A stretch of 64,000 nucleotides of DNA from Methanosarcina acetivorans C2A (GTDB taxonomy: Archaea; Halobacteriota; Methanosarcinia; Methanosarcinales; Methanosarcinaceae). The DNA is taken from NCBI RefSeq assembly GCF_000007345.1, contig NC_003552.1, forward strand, positions 1,116,001 through 1,180,000, written 5' to 3'. The notes beneath the pieces were generated by a model that saw only the letters and a program-made list of their open reading frames with translations, had not been told where the DNA came from and did not search any database. The translations under genes were made by a program, and so were the position numbers. Below, piece by piece: positions 38,663-49,691 of the stretch (positions within the stretch are counted from its first letter, which is position 1; every line of letters begins with the position of its first letter).

Positions 38663-39616
38663 ATGGACTTTGAAGCTTCTGCTAGGGATCTTACAACTCC
38701 GGTCAAAGGGGCAAAGATAGTTCCGAATATGTCTGTGGATGAGCTTGTGAGGGAGTACGCCGGTTGTGCTTTTGGAGCAGGCAGGCTGGCTGAAGCCGTT
38801 GATATCTATTATGAGATGCTGGCTTCAGAAAAAACTACGAAGTTTTTCGGGCTTGCAGGGGCGATGACACCTGCAGGTATGAGGGGTATTATTGCAGACC
38901 TGATTCGTGATGGGCATATCGATGTGCTTGTCACAACCGGCGCCAATATGGTGCATGATACGGTCGAGGCTCTCGGCCTTCACCACTATAAAGGGTCGGA
39001 CTGTGCAAACGATATCCAGCTCAGGCATGAGTGTATCGACAGGATCTATGATGTTTACCTTCCTGACCAGCACTTTACCGACCTTGAAGAATTTTTACAG
39101 AGCGTCTATGCAGGGCTTCCGCAGGAAAAACTCTCTATCAGGCAGGTCCTTACCGAGATCGGGAAGAATTTGGACGATGACTCTTCCATCCTCAAAACCG
39201 CAGCTGAAATGGGAGTGCCGGTCTATTGCCCTGCGCTTCAGGACTCGGTTATAGGGCTTCAGGCCTGGCTCTATAAGGAAGGAAACCTTCTGCATGTGGA
39301 TGCTTTTGCGGACATGCACGAGTTCATGGAAATCTGCTATGAGGCTGAAAGTGCAGGCGCTATGCTGCTTGGAGGAGGAGTTCCAAAAAACTATATCCTG
39401 CAGTCCATGCTTGTAACTCCCAAGTCCTTTGACTACGCAATCCAGCTGACAATGGACCGTCCGGAAACCGGAGGACTTAGCGGGGCAACCCTTGACGAAG
39501 CTCAGTCCTGGGGAAAGGTTGGGGAAGATGCAAAATCAGTAACTGTGTACGCAGATGCAACAATCACTCTCCCACTTATCGTTTCCGCTGTGCGGACGCG
39601 CCTTTCAAAGAGATGA
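38663..39616 (+). CDS. dys: Deoxyhypusine synthase
   Basis: 317 residues. NAD-dependent transfer of an aminobutyl group from spermidine to a lysine of aIF5A. Family motifs: [17 protein letters not shown] near residue 60, TTGANMVHD (NAD site), a SIL-to-DSVIGLQ segment, and [11 protein letters not shown] near residue 242 with the catalytic lysine. Length is normal. Followed after four bases by pyrF on the same strand, so the two may be cotranscribed. Confidence 0.96.
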   Translation: MDFEASARDLTTPVKGAKIVPNMSVDELVREYAGCAFGAGRLAEAVDIYYEMLASEKTTKFFGLAGAMTPAGMRGIIADLIRDGHIDVLVTTGANMVHDTVEALGLHHYKGSDCANDIQLRHECIDRIYDVYLPDQHFTDLEEFLQSVYAGLPQEKLSIRQVLTEIGKNLDDDSSILKTAAEMGVPVYCPALQDSVIGLQAWLYKEGNLLHVDAFADMHEFMEICYEAESAGAMLLGGGVPKNYILQSMLVTPKSFDYAIQLTMDRPETGGLSGATLDEAQSWGKVGEDAKSVTVYADATITLPLIVSAVRTRLSKR

Positions 39617-39620
39617 TTTG

Positions 39621-40286
39621 ATGGAAAGGAATACCTGTATGATCCTTGCTCTGGACGTAACCGACAGGGAAGAAGCGCTGAAAATTGCAGAAGACGTCTG
39701 GGAATTCGTGGACGCAATAAAGGTAGGCTACCCTCTCATACTTGCCACAGGGCTCGGGATTATCAGGGAACTTGCCGAGTTCGCTCCGGTAATAGCCGAT
39801 TTCAAAGTTGCCGATATCCCCAACACCAACCGCCTTATCTGCGACCAGGTCTTTGAAGCCGGAGCCGATGCAGTCATCGCACAGGGCTTTACAGGCAGGG
39901 ACAGCCTTGATGCCTGCATTGAAATCGCTTCCGAATACAGAAAGGACGTCTTCGTTGTGAGCGAAATGAGCCACCCCGGCGGTGCCGATTTCATGCAGCC
40001 GGTTGCAGAAGCAATTGCAAAAATGGCGCTTGAAGCAGGAGCTTTCGGGCTTGTCGCCCCTGCTACCCGTCCCAAAAGAGTGAAGAAAATCAGGAGAATC
40101 ATCGGGGACAAACTCACAATCATCTCCCCCGGTGTGGGTGCCCAGGGCGGAAAAGCCTCGGACGTTATTGCTGCCGGCGCAGACTGGGTGATAGTGGGTA
40201 GGAGCATCTACAAGGCAGAATCCCCAAAAGAAGCTGCCAGGCAGATTGCCGAGGAAATTCAGGCTGAGCTCCGGGGAGAATACTGA
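39621..40286 (+). CDS. pyrF: Orotidine-5'-phosphate decarboxylase
   Basis: 221 residues from ATG 39621; an upstream frame into dhs is ignored because homologues begin near MILALDV. Decarboxylates OMP to UMP. The catalytic Asp-Lys-x-x-Asp array is seen as [12 protein letters not shown], with the phosphate-binding SPGVGAQGG and VGRSIY at the end of the barrel. Four bases after the dhs stop; only a weak ribosome-binding site (AGAGATGA), consistent with coupling. Confidence 0.95.
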   Translation: MERNTCMILALDVTDREEALKIAEDVWEFVDAIKVGYPLILATGLGIIRELAEFAPVIADFKVADIPNTNRLICDQVFEAGADAVIAQGFTGRDSLDACIEIASEYRKDVFVVSEMSHPGGADFMQPVAEAIAKMALEAGAFGLVAPATRPKRVKKIRRIIGDKLTIISPGVGAQGGKASDVIAAGADWVIVGRSIYKAESPKEAARQIAEEIQAELRGEY

Positions 40287-41350
40287 AAGGATATTTTTCT
40301 GGAAGAGGCAGCTTTTTTAAAATACACTTCTAATCTCAATTACGTGCCTGTGATGAAAAATCTGGCTGATTTCATGATGAGCCCTATGAGTTCTGAGGCA
40401 CCTGTTAAATATTTTCAATATTTAATGTAAATCTCAGTAGCAACCCTCTATATTGGAATAAAATGTAGCCCATAAGCGCTAAGAACAAACTATTTTTAAG
40501 AAGTGATGGTACTGTGTTTTGTAAAAGCAATCTGCAATGAAAACTCACCAAAAACACAGGCGATCTCAACTAGAATAAACTACACACCCACTTTCCATTA
40601 TGTTTAATTATTCTTGAGGTACTTTTTTTTGAGCTTCCCAGCCTCCTGTAGAAAGTGTTTGGAAAGGGACCTTCGAAAATGGGCTGAAGCTGCGGAGTTC
40701 AACCTTATGGGCTCTCTGCGAAGACCACGCGAAAGACTGTCGAAAGTAGGATAATACAAGCTGGAATTCTAGAGTCTACGTTTTGTCTTCGCCAGGGACA
40801 TGATTCTTTAAAATGCATGAGACATTATCAGGATTTAGCATTACCAGAAAAAGAAATCAGAGATATTAATAATCAATTGACAACGTGGAGAATTTTGAAA
40901 TGAAGTCTTAGATCTAATCAGAAATGTCTTGTGACCTAATACTTTTGTAATTGATAAATGAGCAACCGGAAAAAAATTCGATAATTGTAGATCTTCGTAA
41001 GTTGTACCAGAAAATCCCATAAGAATTAACTTGAACATTAAGCATTTGGAAGGGAAATGATAGCTGTTTGTGATATGTAATTTTCTGATTATTCATTTGA
41101 TTTTCATGTTGGGAGATAGTGTTTCGTAATTGAATGATAACTTTTTAAATCTGTGGCTCATAGAATATTAAAGATTATCTGCTATCTTATTCTCTTCCAA
41201 ATTTAACTAAATTATTACAATCAAAGCGTACTTAGATTTCACACACAATTATATATTTATATAAATTAAAATATGATCTTTTATTGTTAGTGATTGCAGG
41301 AATATAGTAAAATAAACTCATGGTCACAAAAGGGAATCCAAAAAGGGAAT
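40287..41350. other. Long spacer with a relic of a kinase 3' end
   Basis: About 1060 bp without a supported gene. 40378-40430 (from CCCTATGAGTTCTGAGG to AATCTCAG) resembles 43772-43823 at the end of the sensor-kinase gene, including its ...E-F-stop, so it seems to be the tail of a lost paralogue or a duplicated segment. AT-rich sequence before 41290 is likely the kinase promoter. Remaining sequence is not recognised. Confidence 0.5.
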
Positions 41351-43786
41351 ATGAACGCTAAAGTGGAACAAACCCCAGCAACGAATCAAAATCTTGTTCT
41401 CAGTGTAGATAATAATGGTACTATTATTCACTCAAATGAAGCGAGTGAGCCTATATTAAAAGAATGGGGTGTAAGTGTAGGAGAAAAACTACCTTCGAGT
41501 ATCGTAGATCTTGTACAAAGGGTAATCTCCCGAAATAGCCCTGAGAAAACTGAAGTTAAAGTGGGAAATAAGCTATATTTGGTTGTTTTTTCTCCCTTAC
41601 CTGAAGAACAACGCGTAAGTATCTCTGGATTCGATATAAGTGACCAGAAAGAATTCGAAAAGGGTATGGTAAGTGAAACTCGAGAGAAAGCAGAACGGGA
41701 TACCTTGGTGGAAGAATTAAGGAAGAGCGAAAAGAAGTACCGCACTCTCTTCGACACGATTGACGAAGGCTTCTGTGTGATCGAAGTGTTGTTTGATGAA
41801 GCAGACTGCCCTATTGACTACCGCTTTCTGGAAATCAACGCCTCTTTCGAGAGGCAGACAGGCATCAAGAACGCTGTTGGGCGACGGATGCGAGAGATTG
41901 CCCCCGAGCACGAAGAGCATTGGTTTCAGATCTACGGGAACGTCGCCCTAACGGGCGAGCCCGTACGCTTCGAGAATCCGGCTATTGCTCTCGGTCACTT
42001 CTACGACGTCTACGCCTTTCGCACCGGCGATCCCGATCACCGGCGGGTAGGTATCCTCTTCAACGACATCGCCAAGCGCAAGCGGGCAGAGGAGATGCTG
42101 CGGGAGAGCGCGGAGAGGCAGGCGTTCCTGCTGCAGCTCTCCGACGCCCTGCGGCCGCTCTTCGATCCTATCGAGATCCAGGCGGTGGCAACCCGCGTCC
42201 TCGGCGAGCACCTGGGCATCGCCCGCGTGGCCTACGGGGAGGTCACGGATGATGATACGTTCATCGTCTTCGAACGCAACTACGTCGCGCCTGGCGTCCC
42301 GTTGGTCACCGGTAGGTTCCGGATGGCCGACTTTGGTCCGAGCCTCCTCTCTGCGCTAAAAGAGGGGCGCACCATCGTCGTGCCGGACCTCGCATCCTCG
42401 ACCGAACTTTCGGAGGCTGAACGGTCGGGATACGCGAATCTTGGCATTGCCTCCCTGATGGGGGTGCCGCTGGTCAAGGGCGGCCGGTTTGTGGCGGAGC
42501 TCGTCGTCCATCATACTGCCCCACGACAGTGGTCTCCAGCGGAGGTAGCACTCATCGAGGAGACGGCTGAGCGTACTTGGGCGGCGGTCGAACGGGCAAA
42601 AGCCGAAGAAGCTTTGAAAGAGAGTGAAGAGCGTTTTAGAACACTTAGTGAAACATCCCCAATTGGGGTAGGTGTGAGCTCAGCAGAGAGCAAAATTATT
42701 TACACCAATCCTGCATATGATCGGATTTTAGGTTATAATCCTAGCGAGCTTATCGGTAGGAACTCCACGGATGTCTATTGGAACCCCGAAGAGAGAAAGT
42801 CATGGTGTCGTACTTTGAAAGATAAGGGAGTAGTCCGGGATTTTGAGACAAAGTTCAAGAAAAAGGATGGTACGCCAGTTTGGGTTTCCATAAATACTTC
42901 ACCTATTTCCTTTGGGGGCAGGAAAGCAGCGATGGGTACGATTCAGGATATCAGCGAGCGCAAGCAGGCCGAGGAGGCGCTACGCGAATCAGAACTAAAA
43001 TTCCGTACCTTATCAAACACTTTAGAAGAGAAAGTTAAAGAACGTACAGTTGAGCTTGAGAAAGCTTATAAGTTTTTGCAAGAAATCGATATTATTCGCA
43101 AACAGGAAATTCACCATCGCATTAAGAACAATCTTCAGGTTATTTCTTCCCTTCTCGACCTTCAGGCTGAAAAGTTTAGAGGCAAGAAGAATATTGAAGA
43201 TTCAAAAATTCTGGAAGCTTTCAAAGAAAGTCAAGACCGTGTCATTTCTATGGCTCTTATCCATGAGGAATTACACAAAAGTGGAGAAATCGATACTCTT
43301 AACTTTTCTGCATATATACACGAACTTTCTGGTAATTTATTTCTCTCCTATAGGCTTGGAAATGATGGCATAAGCCTGGATATGGATATAGAAGAAGACA
43401 TTTTCTTTGATATGGATACATCTGTTCCACTAGGTATGATCGTTAATGAACTTGTCTCCAATTCTCTAAAACATGCATTTTCTGACAGGGATAAAGGAGA
43501 AATTAGAATTAAGCTCCACAGAAAGAAAAATAGAGAATCCGATATAGAAGACTGCTGTATCGCTTTCATTCTGTCTGTTTCAGACAATGGTATAGGTATT
43601 CCAAAAGATCTTGAAATCGAAGATATTGAAAGTCTGGGGCTTCAGTTGGTAACTACTCTCATAGACCAGTTAGATGGGGAACTTGAGCTGAAAAGGGATG
43701 ATGGGACTGAGTTCATTGTTAGGTTTTCTATCACAGAAAGGGATAATCAGGCAAATTCTCCAACACAACAGTTTAATGAGTTTTGA
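41351..43786 (+). CDS. Soluble sensor histidine kinase (PAS-PAS-GAF-PAS-HisKA_2-HATPase)
   Basis: 811 residues from ATG 41351 (TTG 41294 is a longer alternative). Order: a short N-terminal PAS-like part, coiled-coil (REKAERDTLVEELRKSEKKYRTLFD), PAS (~130-255), GAF (~270-430), PAS (~440-560), coiled-coil (ELKFRTLSNTLEEKVKERTVELEKAY), HisKA_2 phosphoacceptor EIHHRIKNNLQVISSLLDLQ, and HATPase with NELVSNSLKHAF and SDNGIGIP. No membrane helix, so it is cytosolic; no receiver domain. From about 41750 to 42600 the DNA is strikingly GC-rich with different codon choice from both ends, so the PAS/GAF centre was probably acquired by recombination. The signal sensed is unknown. Confidence 0.88.
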   Translation: MNAKVEQTPATNQNLVLSVDNNGTIIHSNEASEPILKEWGVSVGEKLPSSIVDLVQRVISRNSPEKTEVKVGNKLYLVVFSPLPEEQRVSISGFDISDQKEFEKGMVSETREKAERDTLVEELRKSEKKYRTLFDTIDEGFCVIEVLFDEADCPIDYRFLEINASFERQTGIKNAVGRRMREIAPEHEEHWFQIYGNVALTGEPVRFENPAIALGHFYDVYAFRTGDPDHRRVGILFNDIAKRKRAEEMLRESAERQAFLLQLSDALRPLFDPIEIQAVATRVLGEHLGIARVAYGEVTDDDTFIVFERNYVAPGVPLVTGRFRMADFGPSLLSALKEGRTIVVPDLASSTELSEAERSGYANLGIASLMGVPLVKGGRFVAELVVHHTAPRQWSPAEVALIEETAERTWAAVERAKAEEALKESEERFRTLSETSPIGVGVSSAESKIIYTNPAYDRILGYNPSELIGRNSTDVYWNPEERKSWCRTLKDKGVVRDFETKFKKKDGTPVWVSINTSPISFGGRKAAMGTIQDISERKQAEEALRESELKFRTLSNTLEEKVKERTVELEKAYKFLQEIDIIRKQEIHHRIKNNLQVISSLLDLQAEKFRGKKNIEDSKILEAFKESQDRVISMALIHEELHKSGEIDTLNFSAYIHELSGNLFLSYRLGNDGISLDMDIEEDIFFDMDTSVPLGMIVNELVSNSLKHAFSDRDKGEIRIKLHRKKNRESDIEDCCIAFILSVSDNGIGIPKDLEIEDIESLGLQLVTTLIDQLDGELELKRDDGTEFIVRFSITERDNQANSPTQQFNEF

Positions 43787-43946
43787 GGTACCTATTAAAT
43801 ATTTTTTAAATTTAATATAAATTCCAGCTGCACACTTTCGTAGGAAGATTGAAACACTTTAACCTAATTTAGAAAATAAGAAGTAAATATATTTATAACT
43901 AAATTCAGGTCTTCAAATACCCTAATTATTTTTTGAAGTAAAATTC

Positions 43947-44209
43947 TTACTCTGTCAAGTCTACGGAAGCTAAAGAATTTTTCCAGCTACGGTTAAACGT
44001 AAAAATGCCCATCCTCCGCCAACCGGACAGAACTTCAAATACTTTTTGGTAACTGAATAATTGCCCAACAATTTTTTCTTTTCTATTTATCACATAAACT
44101 TTTTTTCCATTAGGAGTTACTGTATCTCCGTAAGAAAATATTCCTACATGTATCGTGGCAATAACAGTAAGTTATTGTGTCTATAATTGAAACAATGTTA
44201 TAAACAGAG
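43947..44209 (-). pseudogene. Remnant of YVTN-type beta-propeller surface protein
   Basis: Minus-strand frames read DGKRVYVTDSVYNIVSIIDT and, after a frameshift, TPNGKKVYVINR...VGQLFSY...EVLSGWRRMGIFTF before a TAA at 43949. These are typical of YVTN repeats (xGKxVYVxN...VSVIDT). The beginning overlaps the 3' end of the PerR-like gene in another frame. Too short and broken to be functional. Confidence 0.5.
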
Positions 44210-44659
44210 TCAGTCACATATACTCTTTTTCCGTCTACAGTTGCTGCAAATGCCAAATATGTTAAAATTCCATTCTCCAGCAGAAAAATCTACTTCATTT
44301 GACATTCGATCCACAATTTCAGAAATCATGGGGTCTGTGCAGTCATTGATGCTTTTGCATTGGAGGCAAACCAGATGCGCGTGTGGCTCCATATTGGGAT
44401 CAAATCTGGCCTGATCTTTCTCTAAATTGAATTCCTGGATCAAACCTACCTCTTTCAAGATTTGAACAGTTTTATATATTGTTGCAAGACTGACTGTTGG
44501 ATAGACCTTCTTGACCTCGCTATAAATTCTCTGAGCCGTTGGATGGGCATGATTGTGGAGAACAAATTGACCGATCGCTATTCTCTGGGGTGTAGCCTTG
44601 TATCCTTTTCCGCGCAGAGCTTTGATTATGAGTGGGTCTGAGTCCTGAAGGTTACTCAT
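44210..44659 (-). CDS. perR: PerR/Fur-family transcriptional regulator
   Basis: 149 residues. Winged-helix DNA-binding domain (residues ~10-85: GYKATPQRIAIGQFVL, YPTVSLATIYKTVQIL) and a metal-binding dimerisation domain with FDPNMEPHAHLVCLQCKSI and CSNC; the two CxxC pairs form the structural zinc site, and His/Asp in the first motif the regulatory iron/manganese site. It is divergent from katG, as PerR genes commonly are, so peroxide-responsive control of katG is the likely role. The last ~8 residues (after CSNC) run into a beta-propeller remnant, so the C-terminus may be altered. Confidence 0.88.
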   Translation of the reverse strand: MSNLQDSDPLIIKALRGKGYKATPQRIAIGQFVLHNHAHPTAQRIYSEVKKVYPTVSLATIYKTVQILKEVGLIQEFNLEKDQARFDPNMEPHAHLVCLQCKSINDCTDPMISEIVDRMSNEVDFSAGEWNFNIFGICSNCRRKKSICD

Positions 44660-44662
44660 AGT

Positions 44663-44679
44663 TTATTATTAAGTAATAA
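44663..44679. promoter_or_regulatory. Candidate PerR-box operator
   Basis: TTATTA-TTAAG-TAATAA: perfect 6-bp inverted arms with a five-base centre, close to the PerR-box style of AT palindromes, four bases upstream of the perR start. It suggests autoregulation and possibly control of the divergent katG. Confidence 0.5.
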
Positions 44680-44896
44680 TCAATCTTAAATAGATTTGTG
44701 TTATATAGTTGAATATCGAACTGGAATGAGTTCTTTGGGGAAGTAAACCATTAGACTATCAAAACAGCATGTAAGAATTTTCAAGCTCTTGGAAAGTAGA
44801 CCTAAATTAATCACTCTGGCAATCGGCACTCAAATCTCCCAAGAGGAGACAAGATTGAAGAGATTGCATACTAGAGATTTGGTCTTGAATTTTTAG

Positions 44897-47110
<2,214 letters not shown>

Positions 47111-47134
47111 TCGAGTAGAAATGTCTTCAAGGGC

Positions 47135-47288
47135 TTGAAGATCTTCAAAACAAAAGACTTTACCCAGGCTGGAGAAAGGTATCGGTCGCTTGACAAGATA
47201 GGGCAGGAACATATGATTGGTAAACTTGTGGGCGACCTGAGCCACGTCACCATTCCAGCTATTCAGAGACGTGAAAACGAAAACTCAC
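47135..47288 (+). pseudogene. C-terminal remnant of a monofunctional haem catalase
   Basis: Reads KDFTQAGERYRSLDKIGQ then EHMIGKLVGDLSHV, resembling the C-terminal helical part of KatE-type catalases (QAGxxYR...LxxNLxxDL). No catalytic part remains. Placed directly after katG, so two peroxide-removing genes were once clustered. It ends at the junction with the duplicated segment at 47289. Confidence 0.6.
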
Positions 47289-47352
47289 GGCAGGCTGATG
47301 AGACTTTGCAGCATCTGTAGATCCAGAAGGAGTTCGAGGATATATTGAAATA

Positions 47353-48950
47353 AGAGACTTTTTATTATTTTCTGGTTTTTCGTTTTCCCTCTATATCGTG
47401 CAAAACAATAAAATTTTAATTATATTGATATATTTTTTCTATTTATGGGAAAAGGAAACATTGCAATAGATAAATCAATGATAAAAACGATAGTTGACGG
47501 CAAAATAATAATTCCTTTGCCAAAAGTTTTGGTTGGAAATCGATACTATCCCATGTTCTCTATATTCTCCCCTACTCAGTGTGATAGTTGTGGAAGTAAA
47601 TTACATGTTAACTCTCATCACACTCGTTTTATTATATCACGTTACGGCACTATATCTCTCAATGTTACATACTGGCTTTGTCCCACTTGTAAGAAACATT
47701 ATCATGATCAGGTTATTGGTGTTCAGGGTTCTGCAAATTACAGTTCTGAATATTATGATACACAAATAAATGTCAGATACGATGGACGATGCAGTCTGCA
47801 CAATTCTCGGCGAATTGGGGAAACATATACAGAAGGAGTAATAAATGTCTGTGGAAGAGCTCCTTGTCCCACTTCATTGTGGTTATATGAACAGAAACTA
47901 GCAAAACTTTCAAAGCAAGAACTTTTGAACCAAGGAGTTAGCTTTGAAGAAACATTGTATGTTGATGGGAATTGGATCAAGAATGGATGGAAAAAAAAGC
48001 TTGAAGAATTTATTGGAACGAAACTCACAAAGAAAGAATGGAAAAAAATGCGATATAAATCTGTTTACGTTGTTGCTACCAAAGAGAAGGTCATTTTAGA
48101 TTTTGAAGTAACTGAGAGGTTACCAACAATTGAGGCTCTGATGCCTCTTTTTATACGAATAAAGAACCGATTTCCTGAAGATAAAATCAAAAAGATTGTT
48201 TCTGATGAGGATAAAGCGATCATTGGAGCCGTAAAAATGGTCTTTCCTGAAGTGACTCATTCTTTTTGTGTGTTTCATCAATTAAAAAACGTTAGTAAGA
48301 GGTATTATGAGGAATTCAGTTCTATTGAAGAGATTCCAGATAACGATAAGATTACCTACAATGAGATATCTCAATTGATACTTTCTGATACGGTTATCAG
48401 TGCTGTTGCGCATATTCAGAAGATACGAGAATTTAACTCTGATCTTGAACTTTCTGAAGCGTCTCATAAAGCGATTTCTTATGCCGAAGAGATTTTCAGC
48501 AAGAATGTGAGCTTCTTGAAAAAAGGTTTTACACCTGAGACAGATAATACAATGGAACAGATATTTTCTTTGATATGTGATATAGTAGACAAAGCGAGGT
48601 CATTCAAAACCAATAATGGACTAACTAATTTTTGTTACAATCTATTTACTTTTTTCAACAAACGGTGTTTCAGCACTGGAAAATGGAAAGGTTTCTCACC
48701 TTTAATGAGAGCAAGATTCCAATATGGATAATGCTAGAATTGGAGAATAATTAGTTCTTAAACTTGATGGCTTATAGCTGTAGCTGTCGGAAATTCCCAC
48801 AAAAATAGTTCCACAATTTGGAAAATTTTGGTGGATGCTTGTGTGAATGAATCAACATTTTTAAATGAGTGAATTGATTTGCTCAAATTGGGATAAAATT
48901 TTGTGGTTGTCTTGAGATTGAAGAAAAACCAGAAAAAATTAAAAAGACTC
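47353..48950 (+). mobile_element. Insertion sequence with 28-bp inverted repeats and 8-bp target duplication (1598 bp)
   Basis: Terminal inverted repeats start GAGACTTTTTATTATTTT and (from right end) GAGTCTTTTTAATTTTTT, 25 of 28 positions alike. Target duplication TGAAATAA at 47345-47352 and 48951-48958; the uninterrupted copy near 63245 has the site once. Family is probably ISH6-like given the 8-bp duplication and the transposase type, not certain. Confidence 0.92.
47445..48731 (+). CDS. Transposase, ISH6/IS256-MULE-like
   Basis: 428 residues. N-terminal zinc-finger-like part (CDSCGSKLHVNSHH and CPTCKKHYH), then a DDE core: YVDGNWIKNGW, IVSDEDKAIIGAVKMVFPE and the downstream SFCVFHQLKNVSKRYYEEF helix typical of IS256/MULE transposases. 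The frame is intact inside a full element, so it may still be mobile. Confidence 0.85.
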   Translation: MGKGNIAIDKSMIKTIVDGKIIIPLPKVLVGNRYYPMFSIFSPTQCDSCGSKLHVNSHHTRFIISRYGTISLNVTYWLCPTCKKHYHDQVIGVQGSANYSSEYYDTQINVRYDGRCSLHNSRRIGETYTEGVINVCGRAPCPTSLWLYEQKLAKLSKQELLNQGVSFEETLYVDGNWIKNGWKKKLEEFIGTKLTKKEWKKMRYKSVYVVATKEKVILDFEVTERLPTIEALMPLFIRIKNRFPEDKIKKIVSDEDKAIIGAVKMVFPEVTHSFCVFHQLKNVSKRYYEEFSSIEEIPDNDKITYNEISQLILSDTVISAVAHIQKIREFNSDLELSEASHKAISYAEEIFSKNVSFLKKGFTPETDNTMEQIFSLICDIVDKARSFKTNNGLTNFCYNLFTFFNKRCFSTGKWKGFSPLMRARFQYG

Positions 48951-49168
48951 TGAAATAAAGAAGGCTATCCTCGAATTCTCTATTTTTTATCGCGGAATTG
49001 TCCATTGATTGCACTCACTTTGGCTTCTGGGTTGCCTGATTGTTATGCTAGATTACTATTTCCGCAAGTTAACAATCTCTATGAATCAACGACCCCACTC
49101 TTGTTTTCCCGTCAGATGTCTCATAAATCCCTGGAATTGATCAAAAAACTACAGAGGCACTTTAACTC

Positions 49169-49495
49169 ATGGGAATAAGCAAAGTTGAAGAGCTTGCGAA
49201 CTGCGATATCCAGAGGCTTACTGAAAGGTTCGGGAAAATGGGTCTCCGGTTGAAACAGGCGGCACATGGTCTGGATTTCAGTGAAATTGAGGAAAGTGGG
49301 GAAGCTATAAAATCAATTATCTGGAGCAGTACTTTTAAGGAGAACACAAACGATCCAATAAAAATAGCGGGGTATTTAGAGATGCTTGCTGAGAGCGTGC
49401 ACAAATCTCTCTTTAAGCATCGATTATATTTTTTAAGATCTCCGGCCCCCCTCCTTCCCAAAAATTCGGTAATTTTCGGAGGCTGGAAATGTTAA
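49169..49495 (+). pseudogene. Internal fragment of DinB (DNA polymerase IV)
   Basis: Residues GISKVEELANCDIQRLTERF and GLRLKQAAHGLDFSEIEE match the thumb/little-finger boundary of Y-family polymerases of Methanosarcina; homology ends near VHKSLFKHRLYF (about 49430), after which the frame continues into unrelated sequence. N-terminal catalytic palm is missing. The missing C-terminus is found at 61303-61545 on the other strand. Not functional. Confidence 0.8.
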
Positions 49496-49604
49496 GGAAG
49501 GTATGCACTCCATCTGGAGTGAATCATTAGCTGAAGAACTTGATCTGAGTCAGAGTATCCAGTATGTATTATTATAGAACCTAATATTATAGAATGTAAT
49601 ATTA

Positions 49605-49637
49605 TATCACTATAATCGATTAATATCACTATAATCG
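49605..49637 (+). promoter_or_regulatory. Direct repeat in frh promoter region
   Basis: TATCACTATAATCG occurs at 49605-49618 and 49624-49637 (19-bp period), ahead of which TATTATAGAA is repeated twice. The closeness to frhA (55 bp) suggests overlapping promoter/operator elements for the operon. Confidence 0.45.
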
Positions 49638-49691
49638 TAACTCTGGAAGGGGGAAATCCAAGAGTACAGAATCGAAAGCGAGGGGATGCCA

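Larger units (their letters stand above)
47289..49087 (+). repeat. Duplicated ~190-bp segment, left copy, split by an IS
   Basis: 47289-47352 plus 48959-49087 match the reverse complement of 63123-63313 at roughly 85-90%. The encoded peptide in the right copy is QADETLAAFVDPEGVRGYIE then IKKDTLEFSIFYRG; in this copy it is interrupted after ...GYIEI by the element 47353-48950. The source gene is not recognised. Junctions are sharp: catalase remnant before it here, DUF5615-like start before it in the other copy. Confidence 0.85.

Noticed and set aside
41948-42252. Frames on both strands within the GC-rich part of the kinase
   Set aside because: Explained by high GC; the kinase frame runs through with clear PAS and GAF sequence.
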